Below, in pieces: positions 27,256-36,348 of a DNA stretch of 64,000 bases (its first letter is position 1; every line of letters starts with the position of its first letter). This DNA is from Bacteroidia bacterium (GTDB lineage: Bacteria > Bacteroidota > Bacteroidia > Flavobacteriales > Flavobacteriaceae): contig JAUIDI010000002.1 in the NCBI GenBank assembly GCA_030428705.1, forward strand, positions 558,001 through 622,000, written 5' to 3'. The notes under the pieces were generated by a model that searched no databases, was not told the DNA's origin, and saw only the letters and a program-made list of their open reading frames with translations. The position numbers were made by a program, and so were the translations under genes.

Positions 27256-28278
27256 TTAAAATAGACCAGGTTGCCTACCCCCTTTAATCCTTCCCAAATG
27301 TTTATAGGCCAACTCGGTCACTTCCCTACCACGGGGGGTGCGCATAATAAAGCCCTGTTGAATCAAAAAAGGTTCGTACACCTCTTCAATGGTTTCGGCA
27401 CTTTCAGATACTGCCGTGGCCAAGGTAGTAATGCCCACAGGGCCTCCCTTGAACTTATCTATGATGGTGGTGAGAATCTTATTGTCCATCTCATCAAGAC
27501 CATGAGCATCCACATTCAAGGCTTTCAAGCCGAATTTTGAGATATCGATATCGATATTACCATTCCCTTTTATTTGGGCAAAATCACGAACACGTCGTAG
27601 TAGTGCATTACAGATACGGGGTGTCCCTCTACTCCGCCCGGCGATTTCTATAGCGGCCTCGTTGGTAATAGGTACTCTTAAAATATCCGAACTTCGCTGC
27701 ACAATCGTGGACAATAATTCGGTATCGTAGTATTCCAATCGGCTAGTGATACCAAAACGGGCCCGCATGGGTGCGGTCAACAATCCCGATCGGGTGGTAG
27801 CCCCAACCAAGGTAAACGGGGACAAATTGATCTGAACCGACCGTGCATTGGGTCCGGTCTCGATCATAATATCAATTTTATAATCTTCCATGGCCGAATA
27901 GAGGTACTCCTCCACAATGGGGCTCAACCGATGGATTTCGTCGATGAACAAAACGTCGCGTTCCTCAAGGTTGGTAAGCAAACCCGCCAAATCGCCCGGT
28001 TTGTCCAACACCGGCCCTGAGGTGACCTTGATGCCGACCCCCAATTCGTTGGCCAAAATATGGGCCAAGGTGGTCTTTCCCAGTCCAGGAGGGCCGTGGA
28101 AAAGTGTATGATCCAAGGCTTCGCCCCGCTGGTTCGCCGCCTGTACGAAAACCTTTAGATTTTCAAGCACCTGTGCCTGCCCCGTAAAATCATCAAAACT
28201 TACAGGACGTAAGGCACGTTCAATATCCAATTCCTCAGGGGAAAGGTGTTCGCCCGTTGCATCTAAAAAATCGTTCAT
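27256..28278 (-). CDS. ruvB: Holliday junction branch migration ATPase RuvB
   Basis: 340 residues. Walker [13 protein letters not shown] at about residue 63, Walker [10 protein letters not shown], sensor 1 [11 protein letters not shown], arginine finger region APMRARFGI, and the C-terminal winged helix with [20 protein letters not shown] are all present. RuvB is the ring motor that drives branch migration with RuvA, which is encoded 9 kb away beside sprA. The promoter element lies almost on top of the start codon. Confidence 0.97.
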   Translation of the reverse strand: MNDFLDATGEHLSPEELDIERALRPVSFDDFTGQAQVLENLKVFVQAANQRGEALDHTLFHGPPGLGKTTLAHILANELGVGIKVTSGPVLDKPGDLAGLLTNLEERDVLFIDEIHRLSPIVEEYLYSAMEDYKIDIMIETGPNARSVQINLSPFTLVGATTRSGLLTAPMRARFGITSRLEYYDTELLSTIVQRSSDILRVPITNEAAIEIAGRSRGTPRICNALLRRVRDFAQIKGNGNIDIDISKFGLKALNVDAHGLDEMDNKILTTIIDKFKGGPVGITTLATAVSESAETIEEVYEPFLIQQGFIMRTPRGREVTELAYKHLGRIKGGRQPGLF

Positions 28279-28285
28279 ACCCTAA

Positions 28286-28293
28286 CAAAGATA
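28286..28293 (-). promoter_or_regulatory. -7 element directly upstream of ruvB
   Basis: TATCTTTG on the minus strand, an exact TAnnTTTG match, ends only seven bases before the ATG. Transcription would start about three bases from the start codon. No TTG at the normal -33 spacing. Confidence 0.5.
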
Positions 28294-28342
28294 CTAAAAC
28301 TAACCCTCACGAAATACGCAAAAAAATTAAGCTAGTTAGGGC

Positions 28343-28381
28343 AAGATGACAATTATCATCTTTTTTGATTGTAACAATCAA
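28343..28381. promoter_or_regulatory. Tandem inverted repeats at the pckA promoter
   Basis: Two perfect 7-bp dyads: AAGATGA/TCATCTT (28343-28349 with 28356-28362) and TTGATTG-TAA-CAATCAA (28365-28381). The second lies exactly between the -33 and -7 elements of the pckA promoter, a classic repressor position; the first lies just upstream. Confidence 0.5.
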
Positions 28382-28395
28382 GACCTTTATATTTT
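28364..28395 (+). promoter_or_regulatory. Promoter of pckA
   Basis: TTTG (28364-28367), a 20-base spacer and TATATTTT (28388-28395; one mismatch to TAnnTTTG), 24 bases before the ATG. Confidence 0.55.
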
Positions 28396-28419
28396 ATTGT
28401 CCACCTTAAAATAAAAATC

Positions 28420-30021
28420 ATGTCAACACCATTCAATTTAGAAAATTACGGTATCCATACCACCAACATTTATAGAAATACCAGTGTCCCGATTCTTTAT
28501 GAATTAGGCCTTCGGCTTGAAAAAGGTACCGCCATTTCAGATGTAGGCGCCCTTATGACCTATTCGGGTGAAAAAACCGGCCGCAGCCCAAAAGATAAAC
28601 GTATTGTAAAGCATCCTGATTCAGAAGGCAACATCGATTGGGGAGCTATCAATATTGGTTTGGACGAACATACTTTTATGGTCAACCATGAAAGGGCGAT
28701 CGACTACCTGAACATTTGCGAACATCTGTATGTCGTCGATGCTTTTGCCGGTTGGGATCCCAAATACCGTATCAAGACCCGAATCATCTGTACAAGGGCC
28801 TACCATGCGCTCTTCATGCAGAATATGTTGATTATGCCCACGCAAGAAGAACTTGCCGATTTTGGGGAGCCTGATTACGTTATTTTCAATGCAGGACAGT
28901 TTCCAGCAAATCAATATACCTCTGAAATGACATCGAAAACGAGCGTCGATATCAATCTGGAACGAAAGGAAATCGTGATTCTAGGTACCGAATACGCCGG
29001 TGAGATGAAAAAGGGAATCTTTTCGATTATGAACTATCTGATGCCCTTACAGAACGTGCTGCCAATGCACTGCTCGGCCAATGTAGGCGAAAAGGACGAT
29101 GTAACCATTTTATTTGGTCTTTCGGGGACTGGAAAAACTACTTTGAGCGCCGACCCGAAACGAAAGCTTATCGGTGACGACGAACATTGTTGGACCAATG
29201 AAGGCACCTTTAATATTGAAGGCGGATGTTATGCAAAGGCCATCGATCTTTCCGCCGAAAAAGAACCCGATATTTTCAATGCCATAAAATTCGGGACCGT
29301 ACTCGAAAATGTGGTTTATGACAAAGAGACCCGGCAAGTGGATTATTCCGACACTTCGATTACCCAAAACACAAGGGCCTCGTACCCCATCCATTACATT
29401 GAAAACATTCAAATGCCTTGTATAGCGGGCCATCCCGAAAATATTATATTCTTGACCTGTGATGCTTTTGGAGTGCTACCCCCAGTGAGTAAATTGACTC
29501 CCGAACAGGCCAGTTACCACTTCATTTCGGGATATACGGCCAAAGTAGCCGGTACCGAAATGGGCGTAACCGAGCCTCAGGCCACTTTTAGCGCCTGTTT
29601 CGGAGCCGCTTTTATGATGTGGCATCCGAATAAATATGCAGAGCTATTGGCCAAAAAAATTAAGGAACACAAGGTCACGGCCTGGTTGGTCAATACCGGT
29701 TGGACAGGTGGCGCCCATGGTGTAGGTTCAAGAATGAAATTAAAATACACCCGTGCGATGATCGACGCCATTCACAACAAAGACTTTGACAACGTGGATT
29801 TCGTGAAAGATGAGGAATTTGGATTCCAAATTCCAACGAGCTGTCCGAATGTGCCTTCCGAGGTTCTTGTTCCCAAGAATACTTGGGACGATAAGGCCAA
29901 ATATGATGAAGTCAAAAAGAAGCTCATCAAACTCTTCACCGACAACTTCAAACAGTTTGCTGACAATGTCAACGCGGATATTGTTGCCGCTGGGCCTAAG
30001 AATTTAGAGTTTCAATCTTAG
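28420..30021 (+). CDS. pckA: Phosphoenolpyruvate carboxykinase (ATP)
   Basis: 533 residues, the usual length for the ATP-dependent enzyme. The kinase P-loop is GLSGTGKTTLS near residue 233, the metal-binding LIGDDEHCW follows, and RSPKDKRIV near the N-terminus and GWTGGAHGVGSRMKL near residue 425 are the PCK substrate loops. The enzyme makes PEP from oxaloacetate, the committing step of gluconeogenesis. It is a single gene with its own promoter containing palindromes and a strong terminator. Confidence 0.97.
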   Translation: MSTPFNLENYGIHTTNIYRNTSVPILYELGLRLEKGTAISDVGALMTYSGEKTGRSPKDKRIVKHPDSEGNIDWGAINIGLDEHTFMVNHERAIDYLNICEHLYVVDAFAGWDPKYRIKTRIICTRAYHALFMQNMLIMPTQEELADFGEPDYVIFNAGQFPANQYTSEMTSKTSVDINLERKEIVILGTEYAGEMKKGIFSIMNYLMPLQNVLPMHCSANVGEKDDVTILFGLSGTGKTTLSADPKRKLIGDDEHCWTNEGTFNIEGGCYAKAIDLSAEKEPDIFNAIKFGTVLENVVYDKETRQVDYSDTSITQNTRASYPIHYIENIQMPCIAGHPENIIFLTCDAFGVLPPVSKLTPEQASYHFISGYTAKVAGTEMGVTEPQATFSACFGAAFMMWHPNKYAELLAKKIKEHKVTAWLVNTGWTGGAHGVGSRMKLKYTRAMIDAIHNKDFDNVDFVKDEEFGFQIPTSCPNVPSEVLVPKNTWDDKAKYDEVKKKLIKLFTDNFKQFADNVNADIVAAGPKNLEFQS

Positions 30022-30043
30022 TTAGTTATAATTTTGTTTTCAG

Positions 30044-30081
30044 AAAGTCTCCGTCGTGCCAATGCGGCGGGGACTTTTGTT
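30044..30081 (+). terminator. Rho-independent terminator of pckA
   Basis: A 13-bp stem (30044-30056 with 30065-30077, two G-T wobbles, loop TGCCAATG) followed by TTTTGTTTT, 22 bases after the pckA stop. Confidence 0.88.
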
Positions 30082-30135
30082 TTACCTGATCAAAAGGCGA
30101 TACATATATTGCTCTAAATATTGTAATTTCAATGC

Positions 30136-32400
30136 ATGCAAGAAAACGATTATTCCCCAGGGCTTCTTCAATATATTCCCTTTTTTTATGTCATTTGGTC
30201 CGATGATCTTATAACGGCCTCAGAGCTGAATATAGTTCAAAAAGCCATTGCCCAAGACACGGAACTTTCAAAAGGTGAACAAGACCTATTGTATTCTTGG
30301 TTGAATCCTGAAAGTCCGCCTTCGGATGACGAACTTAAAAAATGGAAACATATTGTATCGAATTCGGAAGTCAAGTTGATTGAAAGTGATACCTACCCAT
30401 TAGCCACTTTCAGTCAAAAAGTTGTTTGCAAGTATTATGATACATGTCCGTTTAACGATAACCTAAAACATATCGAGATAAACTTGGGCATACAGCCCAA
30501 TCACTATAACCATCTTTTTGATGTGGAGGTGGTTCATGAAAGTACTTCCGATTTTTATGACGCCATGGAAATCGACATTCTTTTAAAGGGAAAACATGCC
30601 AATGTTGTAGATGACTTCAGAACCGTTTTAAAAAACGACATTTTTAAATGGGATATCCATAGGGATAAGGAAGGATTTCGTGAAGTTGTTCTGAATCAAG
30701 TCAAGTTTCTGGCCAAAAAGGGATATGGAGCCATGGCCTACCCTACCAATTATGGTGGAACCGGAAACATGGAAGGTTATGCCTATATGTTCGAAAACCT
30801 GATGTATGCCGACGCTAGCCTTACGATAAAATTCGGGGTACAATTTGGCCTTTTTGGAGGGAGTATTCAAAAACTGGGCACCAAAAAACATCATGAAAAA
30901 TACCTGAACGATGCAGGCAACGCCCATTTATTAGGCTGCTTTGCAATGACCGAAACGGGACATGGATCCAACGTCAGGGGCGTTAAAACGACTGCAACTT
31001 ACGATAAAACGTCGGATAACATTATTGTTCACACCCCCGGTAAAAATGACAATAAAGAATATATCGGAAATGCCCTTCATTCAAAAATGGCCTCGGTGTT
31101 CGCGCAACTCATCGTGGACGGAAAGAACGAAGGGGTACATGCCATTCTTGTACCGCTCAGGGATTCGAACCATAAGGTACTCCCGGGGATCAGAGTAGCC
31201 GACAACGGCTACAAACTAGGATTGAATGGTGTGGACAACGGAAAGATCTGGTTCGATCAGGTTTCCGTTCCACGAGAAAATCTTTTGGACAAATATGGAG
31301 AAATAAAATCGGATGGTACATACCATTCGGACATCAAGAATCCTAATAAGCGTTTTTTTACTATGTTGGGCACTTTGGTAGGCGGAAGAATCTGCGTAGC
31401 GCGAGCAGGGTTGGGAGGCGCCAAAATGGCCCTGGCCATTGCCATTAAACACGCACTTAAACGCAGGCAGTTCAACGATAGCATCAAGATACAGGAAGAT
31501 CTCTTGATGGATTATCCTTCACATCAATTGCGTTTGACACCTTTGGTCGCCAGTGCCTATGTATACCACGTTGCCTTGGATAAAATGATGGAAATTTACT
31601 GCGATGATTCTCAGCCGGATAAACGGAAAGTCGAGACACAGGTTGCGGGACTTAAGTCCATTATCACTTGGTATGCCAATGAAACGATCCAAGAATGCCG
31701 TGAAGCCTGTGGCGGAAAGGGATATCTTATCGAAAATCGCATTGCCGACCTAAAGGGCGATGTCGATATCTTTACGACTTTTGAAGGCGACAATACGGTA
31801 CTGTTGCAATTGGCCGCCAAAGGTGTACTCTCCGATTTCAAAGCCGAATTCAATAGTGCCGGTTTTGCTTCGGTCCTTAAAATATTGGGAATGCAGTTAA
31901 GCGATAAACTGACTACCATCAATCCGGTTTACTCGAACAAGGTCGATAAAGATCATTTATACAACCCAAAGTTTCACAAACACGCCTTCGACTATAGAAC
32001 GCGACGGTTGACCTATACCTTGGCCATGCGCATTCGTGACTACATCAAAAAGGGCATTCCTTCGTATCAGGCTTTTTTGAAAGTGCAAACCCATCTTTTG
32101 GCATTGGGAAAAGCCTATAGTCATGAATTGGCCTACAACATTTATTGCGATTTCACGAATGAAATAACCGATGAAAAAAACAGGTTGGTTTTTGAAAAAC
32201 TTGGAACACTCCATGCCTTGCATGAACTTCGAAAAGATGCCAGCTGGTATCTTGAACAAGGCTATTTTGGCAACAACAAATCAAAGGCGATCCGCCAACG
32301 GGTCGAAAGATTATCTACCGAGTTGCGCCCCCATATTGGTGTTCTTGTAGACGGATTCGGTATTCCAGCGCATTGTATGACCGCACCTATAGCCCAATAA
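30136..32400 (+). CDS. Large acyl-CoA dehydrogenase/oxidase family protein
   Basis: 754 residues, about twice a normal acyl-CoA dehydrogenase and nearer to acyl-CoA oxidases. After a 130-residue N-terminal extension comes the ACAD core: AKKGYGAMAYPTNYGGTG, the FAD/substrate region CFAMTETGHGSNVRG (about residue 270), and the C-terminal helical domain with CREACGGKGYL and FTTFEGDNTVLLQL. A long helical tail ends in HCMTAPIAQ. It would oxidise acyl-CoA thioesters with FAD; chain length and electron acceptor are not readable. The ATG is 114 bp after pckA, beyond a terminator. Confidence 0.9.
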   Translation: MQENDYSPGLLQYIPFFYVIWSDDLITASELNIVQKAIAQDTELSKGEQDLLYSWLNPESPPSDDELKKWKHIVSNSEVKLIESDTYPLATFSQKVVCKYYDTCPFNDNLKHIEINLGIQPNHYNHLFDVEVVHESTSDFYDAMEIDILLKGKHANVVDDFRTVLKNDIFKWDIHRDKEGFREVVLNQVKFLAKKGYGAMAYPTNYGGTGNMEGYAYMFENLMYADASLTIKFGVQFGLFGGSIQKLGTKKHHEKYLNDAGNAHLLGCFAMTETGHGSNVRGVKTTATYDKTSDNIIVHTPGKNDNKEYIGNALHSKMASVFAQLIVDGKNEGVHAILVPLRDSNHKVLPGIRVADNGYKLGLNGVDNGKIWFDQVSVPRENLLDKYGEIKSDGTYHSDIKNPNKRFFTMLGTLVGGRICVARAGLGGAKMALAIAIKHALKRRQFNDSIKIQEDLLMDYPSHQLRLTPLVASAYVYHVALDKMMEIYCDDSQPDKRKVETQVAGLKSIITWYANETIQECREACGGKGYLIENRIADLKGDVDIFTTFEGDNTVLLQLAAKGVLSDFKAEFNSAGFASVLKILGMQLSDKLTTINPVYSNKVDKDHLYNPKFHKHAFDYRTRRLTYTLAMRIRDYIKKGIPSYQAFLKVQTHLLALGKAYSHELAYNIYCDFTNEITDEKNRLVFEKLGTLHALHELRKDASWYLEQGYFGNNKSKAIRQRVERLSTELRPHIGVLVDGFGIPAHCMTAPIAQ

Positions 32401-32408
32401 ACAATAAG

Positions 32409-33230
32409 CTACTTCTCCTTATTAAGTTGCGAAGTGTCGAGAAAATCAACAAGTACTATTTTCGCCGCACCATAAAAATAGGTTTTCGAAGAACCCCGTG
32501 AAGAAAGCTCAAAATCTTTGTAGGCGTTGATACGGGCACTGGGAGACCCCTCTAAATCCGCCATAACACTGGCGGCTTCCAATTTTTCGGCCTTTAGGTT
32601 TGAATTACCTGAAAGATTGACTATAAATGTATCGGTAGTTCCTTCCAACTTTGCCCCTGCACTTTCGGTCATTTTCAGTGTATTTGAATCACTGACCGCA
32701 TAAATGCCGACATCGATTCTATCTTTTAGGACAATATTCAGAGAATCACTGTTAATATTTAAGTCCCCGGAGCTATTTCCTTCCATATTGACCTGAACAA
32801 ATGGCGCATTGGCATTCAATTGCAATTTAGAACTGCCAAAGGTATTGATATAAAGTTGCTCGACCGAAATAATGTCCTTCATTTCGATTTGACCATCTCG
32901 CATGGTAATGGTTTCCAGATACTTGTAATCAATCGTGATATCCAATTTTTTCTTGCCCGTAATATTATAATATGAGCTGATGACCAAAGTATTGTCCTGT
33001 ACTTCGAATTTCAGAACATCGATCAGGTTGTCATCTGCGGAAATGGCATACCCTTCGGATGAAGCCTTCTGTAGGGTAATATCCAAATCATCTTTTAACT
33101 CTATTGCACTAAAGGCTGGAAGGCTTTCGCTTACATCTACAACGTTCCTATTGCCCTTGATCTTTGGTTTGCGCTGACCTATCGCCTGAAAACATAAAAT
33201 CAGGGCGATAAAAAATGTTATGTTCTTCAT
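32409..33230 (-). CDS. GIN-domain (DUF2807) protein
   Basis: 273 residues. A signal peptide (residues 1-18, cut near AIGQ) is followed by the parallel-beta GIN domain. VSESLPAFSAIELKDDLDIT is the usual family opening, and repeated short strands with Asn/Ser (LNINSDSLNIVLKD, NLSGNSNLKAEKLE) follow. Exported GIN-domain proteins are abundant in Bacteroidota and their function is unproven; an adhesin-head role has been proposed. Convergent with the acyl-CoA dehydrogenase gene, eight bases apart. Confidence 0.88.
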   Translation of the reverse strand: MKNITFFIALILCFQAIGQRKPKIKGNRNVVDVSESLPAFSAIELKDDLDITLQKASSEGYAISADDNLIDVLKFEVQDNTLVISSYYNITGKKKLDITIDYKYLETITMRDGQIEMKDIISVEQLYINTFGSSKLQLNANAPFVQVNMEGNSSGDLNINSDSLNIVLKDRIDVGIYAVSDSNTLKMTESAGAKLEGTTDTFIVNLSGNSNLKAEKLEAASVMADLEGSPSARINAYKDFELSSRGSSKTYFYGAAKIVLVDFLDTSQLNKEK

Positions 33231-33346
33231 ATCGTATTCTCATTGCCAAAGGAGCCGTATTTCTTTGAGTGAATCTAAACCTTTCCTCAAAATAGAAAAA
33301 ACTCCTTCAAACCCTGTTCGGGGAATTATAAACTAAATGTATCAAA

Positions 33347-33378
33347 AAAAATGCCCAACTTGAAAAGCTGGGCATTTT
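33347..33378 (-). terminator. Terminator of the act-cta operon
   Basis: AAAATGCCCA pairs with TGGGCATTTT; the inner CTT/AAG pairs extend the stem past one mismatch. A- and T-runs flank it. It lies 20 bp after the subunit I stop and ends the twelve-kilobase operon. Confidence 0.85.
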
Positions 33379-33398
33379 AGTTGATATAAATAAAAGTC

Positions 33399-35222
33399 TT
33401 AATGCTGTAATTCTTCCTCGTCTTCCTGTAACGGTACCGTTTGAGGTACAAAATCCTGACCTGGAATCACATACTCTCCGTTCTCATCGGTCTTGCTGTA
33501 ATCATAGGCCCAACGGTGCACTTCAGGTATTGGCCCGTCCCAATTACCATGAATGTGCTTTACCTCTGCAGTCCATTCCAAAGTATTGGCTTTCCATGGG
33601 TTTTTAGGGCCTTTCTTGCCGAAGAAAACACTACTGATAAAATTATAGGTAAAGACCAATTGAGCTCCCGCTGTTATCAGTGCAAAAACGGTCATCAATA
33701 CCTGTATGTTGGTCATCTCATCGAACATAGGAAAAGCGGTGTTCTCATAATATCTTCTAGGCACCCCGGCCATACCGATAAAATGCATGGGAAAGAATAT
33801 ACCATAGGCACCGACGGCCGTAATCCAAAAGTGTACATAGCCTAAATTCTTGTTCATCATCTTGCCTTCGAACATTTTAGGGAACCAATGATAAACCCCT
33901 GCAAAAACGCCATAAAGCGCAGAAATACCCATCACCAAATGAAAGTGGGCTACTACGAAATAGGTATCATGAACATTGATATCCAAGGCACTGTCACCTA
34001 GAATGATTCCAGTCAATCCCCCGGTAATGAAAGTCGATACCATAGCAATGGAAAATAACATCCCCGGGTTCATCTGTAAGTTTCCTTTCCATAAAGTGGT
34101 AATCCAGTTGAAGGCCTTCACCGCCGATGGAATCGCAATCAACAAAGTGGTAAAGGTAAATACCGATCCCAAGAACGGATTCATACCTGAAATGAACATA
34201 TGATGACCCCAAACGATGGTCGATAAAAATGCAATCGCTATAATTGATGCGATCATGGCACGATATCCGAAGATAGGCTTCCGAGAATTAACCGCCATAA
34301 CTTCGGATACGATACCCATTGCGGGAAGAATTACAATATATACCTCAGGGTGTCCGAGGAACCAAAACAGGTGTTCGTACAATACCGGGGAACCGCCTTG
34401 ATAATGCAATACTTCCCCTTGAATAAAGATATCGGACAAGAAAAAAGATGTTCCGAAACTTCTATCCATCAATAACAGCAATGCCGCCGAAAGCAACACG
34501 GGAAAGGAAATAACCCCGATAATCGCCGTTACGAAAAATGCCCAAATGGTCAAGGGCAATCTCGTCATAGACATGCCTTTAGTTCTTAAGTTGAGAATGG
34601 TAACAATATAATTCAATGACCCCAATAACGAGGATGCGATAAATATCGCCATGGATACCAACCACAAGGTCATGCCCATACCCGACCCGGACTGGGCCAT
34701 GGGTAATGCACTAAGCGGGGGATAGATGGTCCATCCGGCTGCAGCTGGTCCAGACTCGACAAAGAGCGAAATGACCATTATTACCGCAGAAATGAAAAAC
34801 AACCAATACGAGATCATGTTCAAAAATCCTGAAGCCATATCACGGGCACCTATCTGTAGCGGGATCAAGAGGTTACTGAATGTACCGCTAAGTCCTGCAG
34901 TCAATACAAAAAAGACCATAATGGTACCGTGAATGGTCACCAATGAAAGGTAAACGTCGGCATCCATAACGCCGTCGGGGGCCCATTTGCCCAATACAGC
35001 TTCAAAAATTGAAAATGACTCTCCCGGCCAGGCCAGTTGCATTCTAAAGAGCAATGACATGGCAATACCGATAAAACCCATTACCAAGATACCCGTGATG
35101 AGGTACTGCTTGGCAATCATCTTATGGTCTTGGCTAAAAATGTACTTTGTTATAAAGGTCTCTTTGTGATGATGATGCCCTTCTGCATGATCTTCTACGT
35201 GTTCGTGTGCTGTGGCAGACAT
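33399..35222 (-). CDS. ctaD: Cytochrome c oxidase subunit I
   Basis: 607 residues with twelve or more helices. All heme-copper ligands are visible: TIHGTIMVF (low-spin heme His), GHPEVYIVILP (CuB His, cross-linked Tyr, D-channel Glu), VWGHHMF (CuB His pair) and VVAHFHLVMG (high-spin and low-spin heme His). The HPEVY Glu puts it in the A1 type. The cytoplasmic N-terminus is rich in His (EGHHHHKE). It reduces oxygen to water and pumps protons. It is the last gene of the operon, 39 bp after ctaC. Confidence 0.97.
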   Translation of the reverse strand: MSATAHEHVEDHAEGHHHHKETFITKYIFSQDHKMIAKQYLITGILVMGFIGIAMSLLFRMQLAWPGESFSIFEAVLGKWAPDGVMDADVYLSLVTIHGTIMVFFVLTAGLSGTFSNLLIPLQIGARDMASGFLNMISYWLFFISAVIMVISLFVESGPAAAGWTIYPPLSALPMAQSGSGMGMTLWLVSMAIFIASSLLGSLNYIVTILNLRTKGMSMTRLPLTIWAFFVTAIIGVISFPVLLSAALLLLMDRSFGTSFFLSDIFIQGEVLHYQGGSPVLYEHLFWFLGHPEVYIVILPAMGIVSEVMAVNSRKPIFGYRAMIASIIAIAFLSTIVWGHHMFISGMNPFLGSVFTFTTLLIAIPSAVKAFNWITTLWKGNLQMNPGMLFSIAMVSTFITGGLTGIILGDSALDINVHDTYFVVAHFHLVMGISALYGVFAGVYHWFPKMFEGKMMNKNLGYVHFWITAVGAYGIFFPMHFIGMAGVPRRYYENTAFPMFDEMTNIQVLMTVFALITAGAQLVFTYNFISSVFFGKKGPKNPWKANTLEWTAEVKHIHGNWDGPIPEVHRWAYDYSKTDENGEYVIPGQDFVPQTVPLQEDEEELQH

Positions 35223-35261
35223 TCTTCTTTTGTTTTTATTAATCTTGTAAAACTATATAAT

Positions 35262-36320
35262 CTATTGCATCGAAGCCATGGTCTGACCGAAAGTCTGTTG
35301 TGTCTTCATCCATTCGTTATATTCCTCTTCGGTCTCTACAATAATCTTCATCTGCATATTATAATGTGACTTTCCGCAAATTTTGTTACAGAGCAAAACA
35401 TAGTCGAATTCCCACGGATCCGAATTGGGTTCACCGTTCGCGGCCCTTTCGGCCCTAATGATATTAGTTCTTTCGACCTTATCGATAATATCAGGGTTTT
35501 GTCTCATATCGGCCGTAGTGGTTATCGGTGTAAACGAAAACTCGGTAATCATACCCGGCACACAGTTCATCTGAGCCCTAAAATGTGGAAAATAAGCCGA
35601 ATGCAGAACATCCTGCGAACGAAATTTAAAGTTTACCTTTCGACCCACCGGAAGGTGCAGTTCCTTAACGATTACATCATCAGAGGCATAGGTGTCGGCT
35701 TCGTCGAGTCCGAGTACGTTCGCCCTGTCGATATCAATCATCCTAACATTGGCCCCGCCCAATACATTGTCGGCCCCGGCATATCGTGCGGTCCAATTGA
35801 ATTGTTGGGCATAGAGTTCCACTACCAAAGGGTCATCCTCTTCGTTGACATCCATTATATTGGTCCAGGTGTACAATCCCCACAGGATCAATGCAGCTAA
35901 TACGATAACGGGAATAATGGTCCAAATCGCCTCCAACTTATTGCTATCGGCAAAGAACAGTGCCTTTCTACCTGCCTTGCCGCGATATTTATACGCAAAA
36001 TAATGCAATAAAAATTGGGTAAGCGTCTGTACTATGAAAATGATTACAAAAGACATCAGCATCAAGCTATCATACTCGGCACCATGGGCCGAAGATGCCT
36101 CGGGCAAAAGAAACTTGCCGTATTTCCAGAAACTAAAAATGGTTATTGCATAAATGAATATCAGAAATGCAAACATTAGGTACGCATTGTTCTTGTTGTC
36201 CTGTTCGTTCGCTATCTGCGCAGTCTCCGTTCTCAACTGGGATAATTCGAATATTTTGGTCATTTGCCAAATGGCAATGAAAACCAGTATTAAAACGGCT
36301 AAAGTTAATAATGTAGTCAT
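35262..36320 (-). CDS. ctaC: Cytochrome c oxidase subunit II
   Basis: 352 residues, longer than the usual 250-300. Helices at 1-18, 48-66 and the two subunit II helices at about 84-107 and 131-150 precede the CuA cupredoxin domain. CuA ligands are intact: His in DVLHSAYFPHFRAQ, and CNKICGKSHYNM with both Cys, His and Met. EWNEQ-like aromatic entry QQFNWTARY is present. The CuA domain carries an acidic insertion around 195-215. There is no C-terminal cytochrome c fusion. It accepts electrons from cytochromes of alternative complex III, whose genes are directly upstream. Confidence 0.95.
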   Translation of the reverse strand: MTTLLTLAVLILVFIAIWQMTKIFELSQLRTETAQIANEQDNKNNAYLMFAFLIFIYAITIFSFWKYGKFLLPEASSAHGAEYDSLMLMSFVIIFIVQTLTQFLLHYFAYKYRGKAGRKALFFADSNKLEAIWTIIPVIVLAALILWGLYTWTNIMDVNEEDDPLVVELYAQQFNWTARYAGADNVLGGANVRMIDIDRANVLGLDEADTYASDDVIVKELHLPVGRKVNFKFRSQDVLHSAYFPHFRAQMNCVPGMITEFSFTPITTTADMRQNPDIIDKVERTNIIRAERAANGEPNSDPWEFDYVLLCNKICGKSHYNMQMKIIVETEEEYNEWMKTQQTFGQTMASMQ

Positions 36321-36348
36321 CGTATGATTTAGTATTATACTTTACTTA

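Noticed and set aside
28343-28367. The AAGATGA/TCATCTT hairpin with T-run as a plus-strand terminator
   Set aside because: No plus-strand gene lies directly upstream (ruvB is on the minus strand), and it overlaps the pckA promoter, so an operator is more likely.
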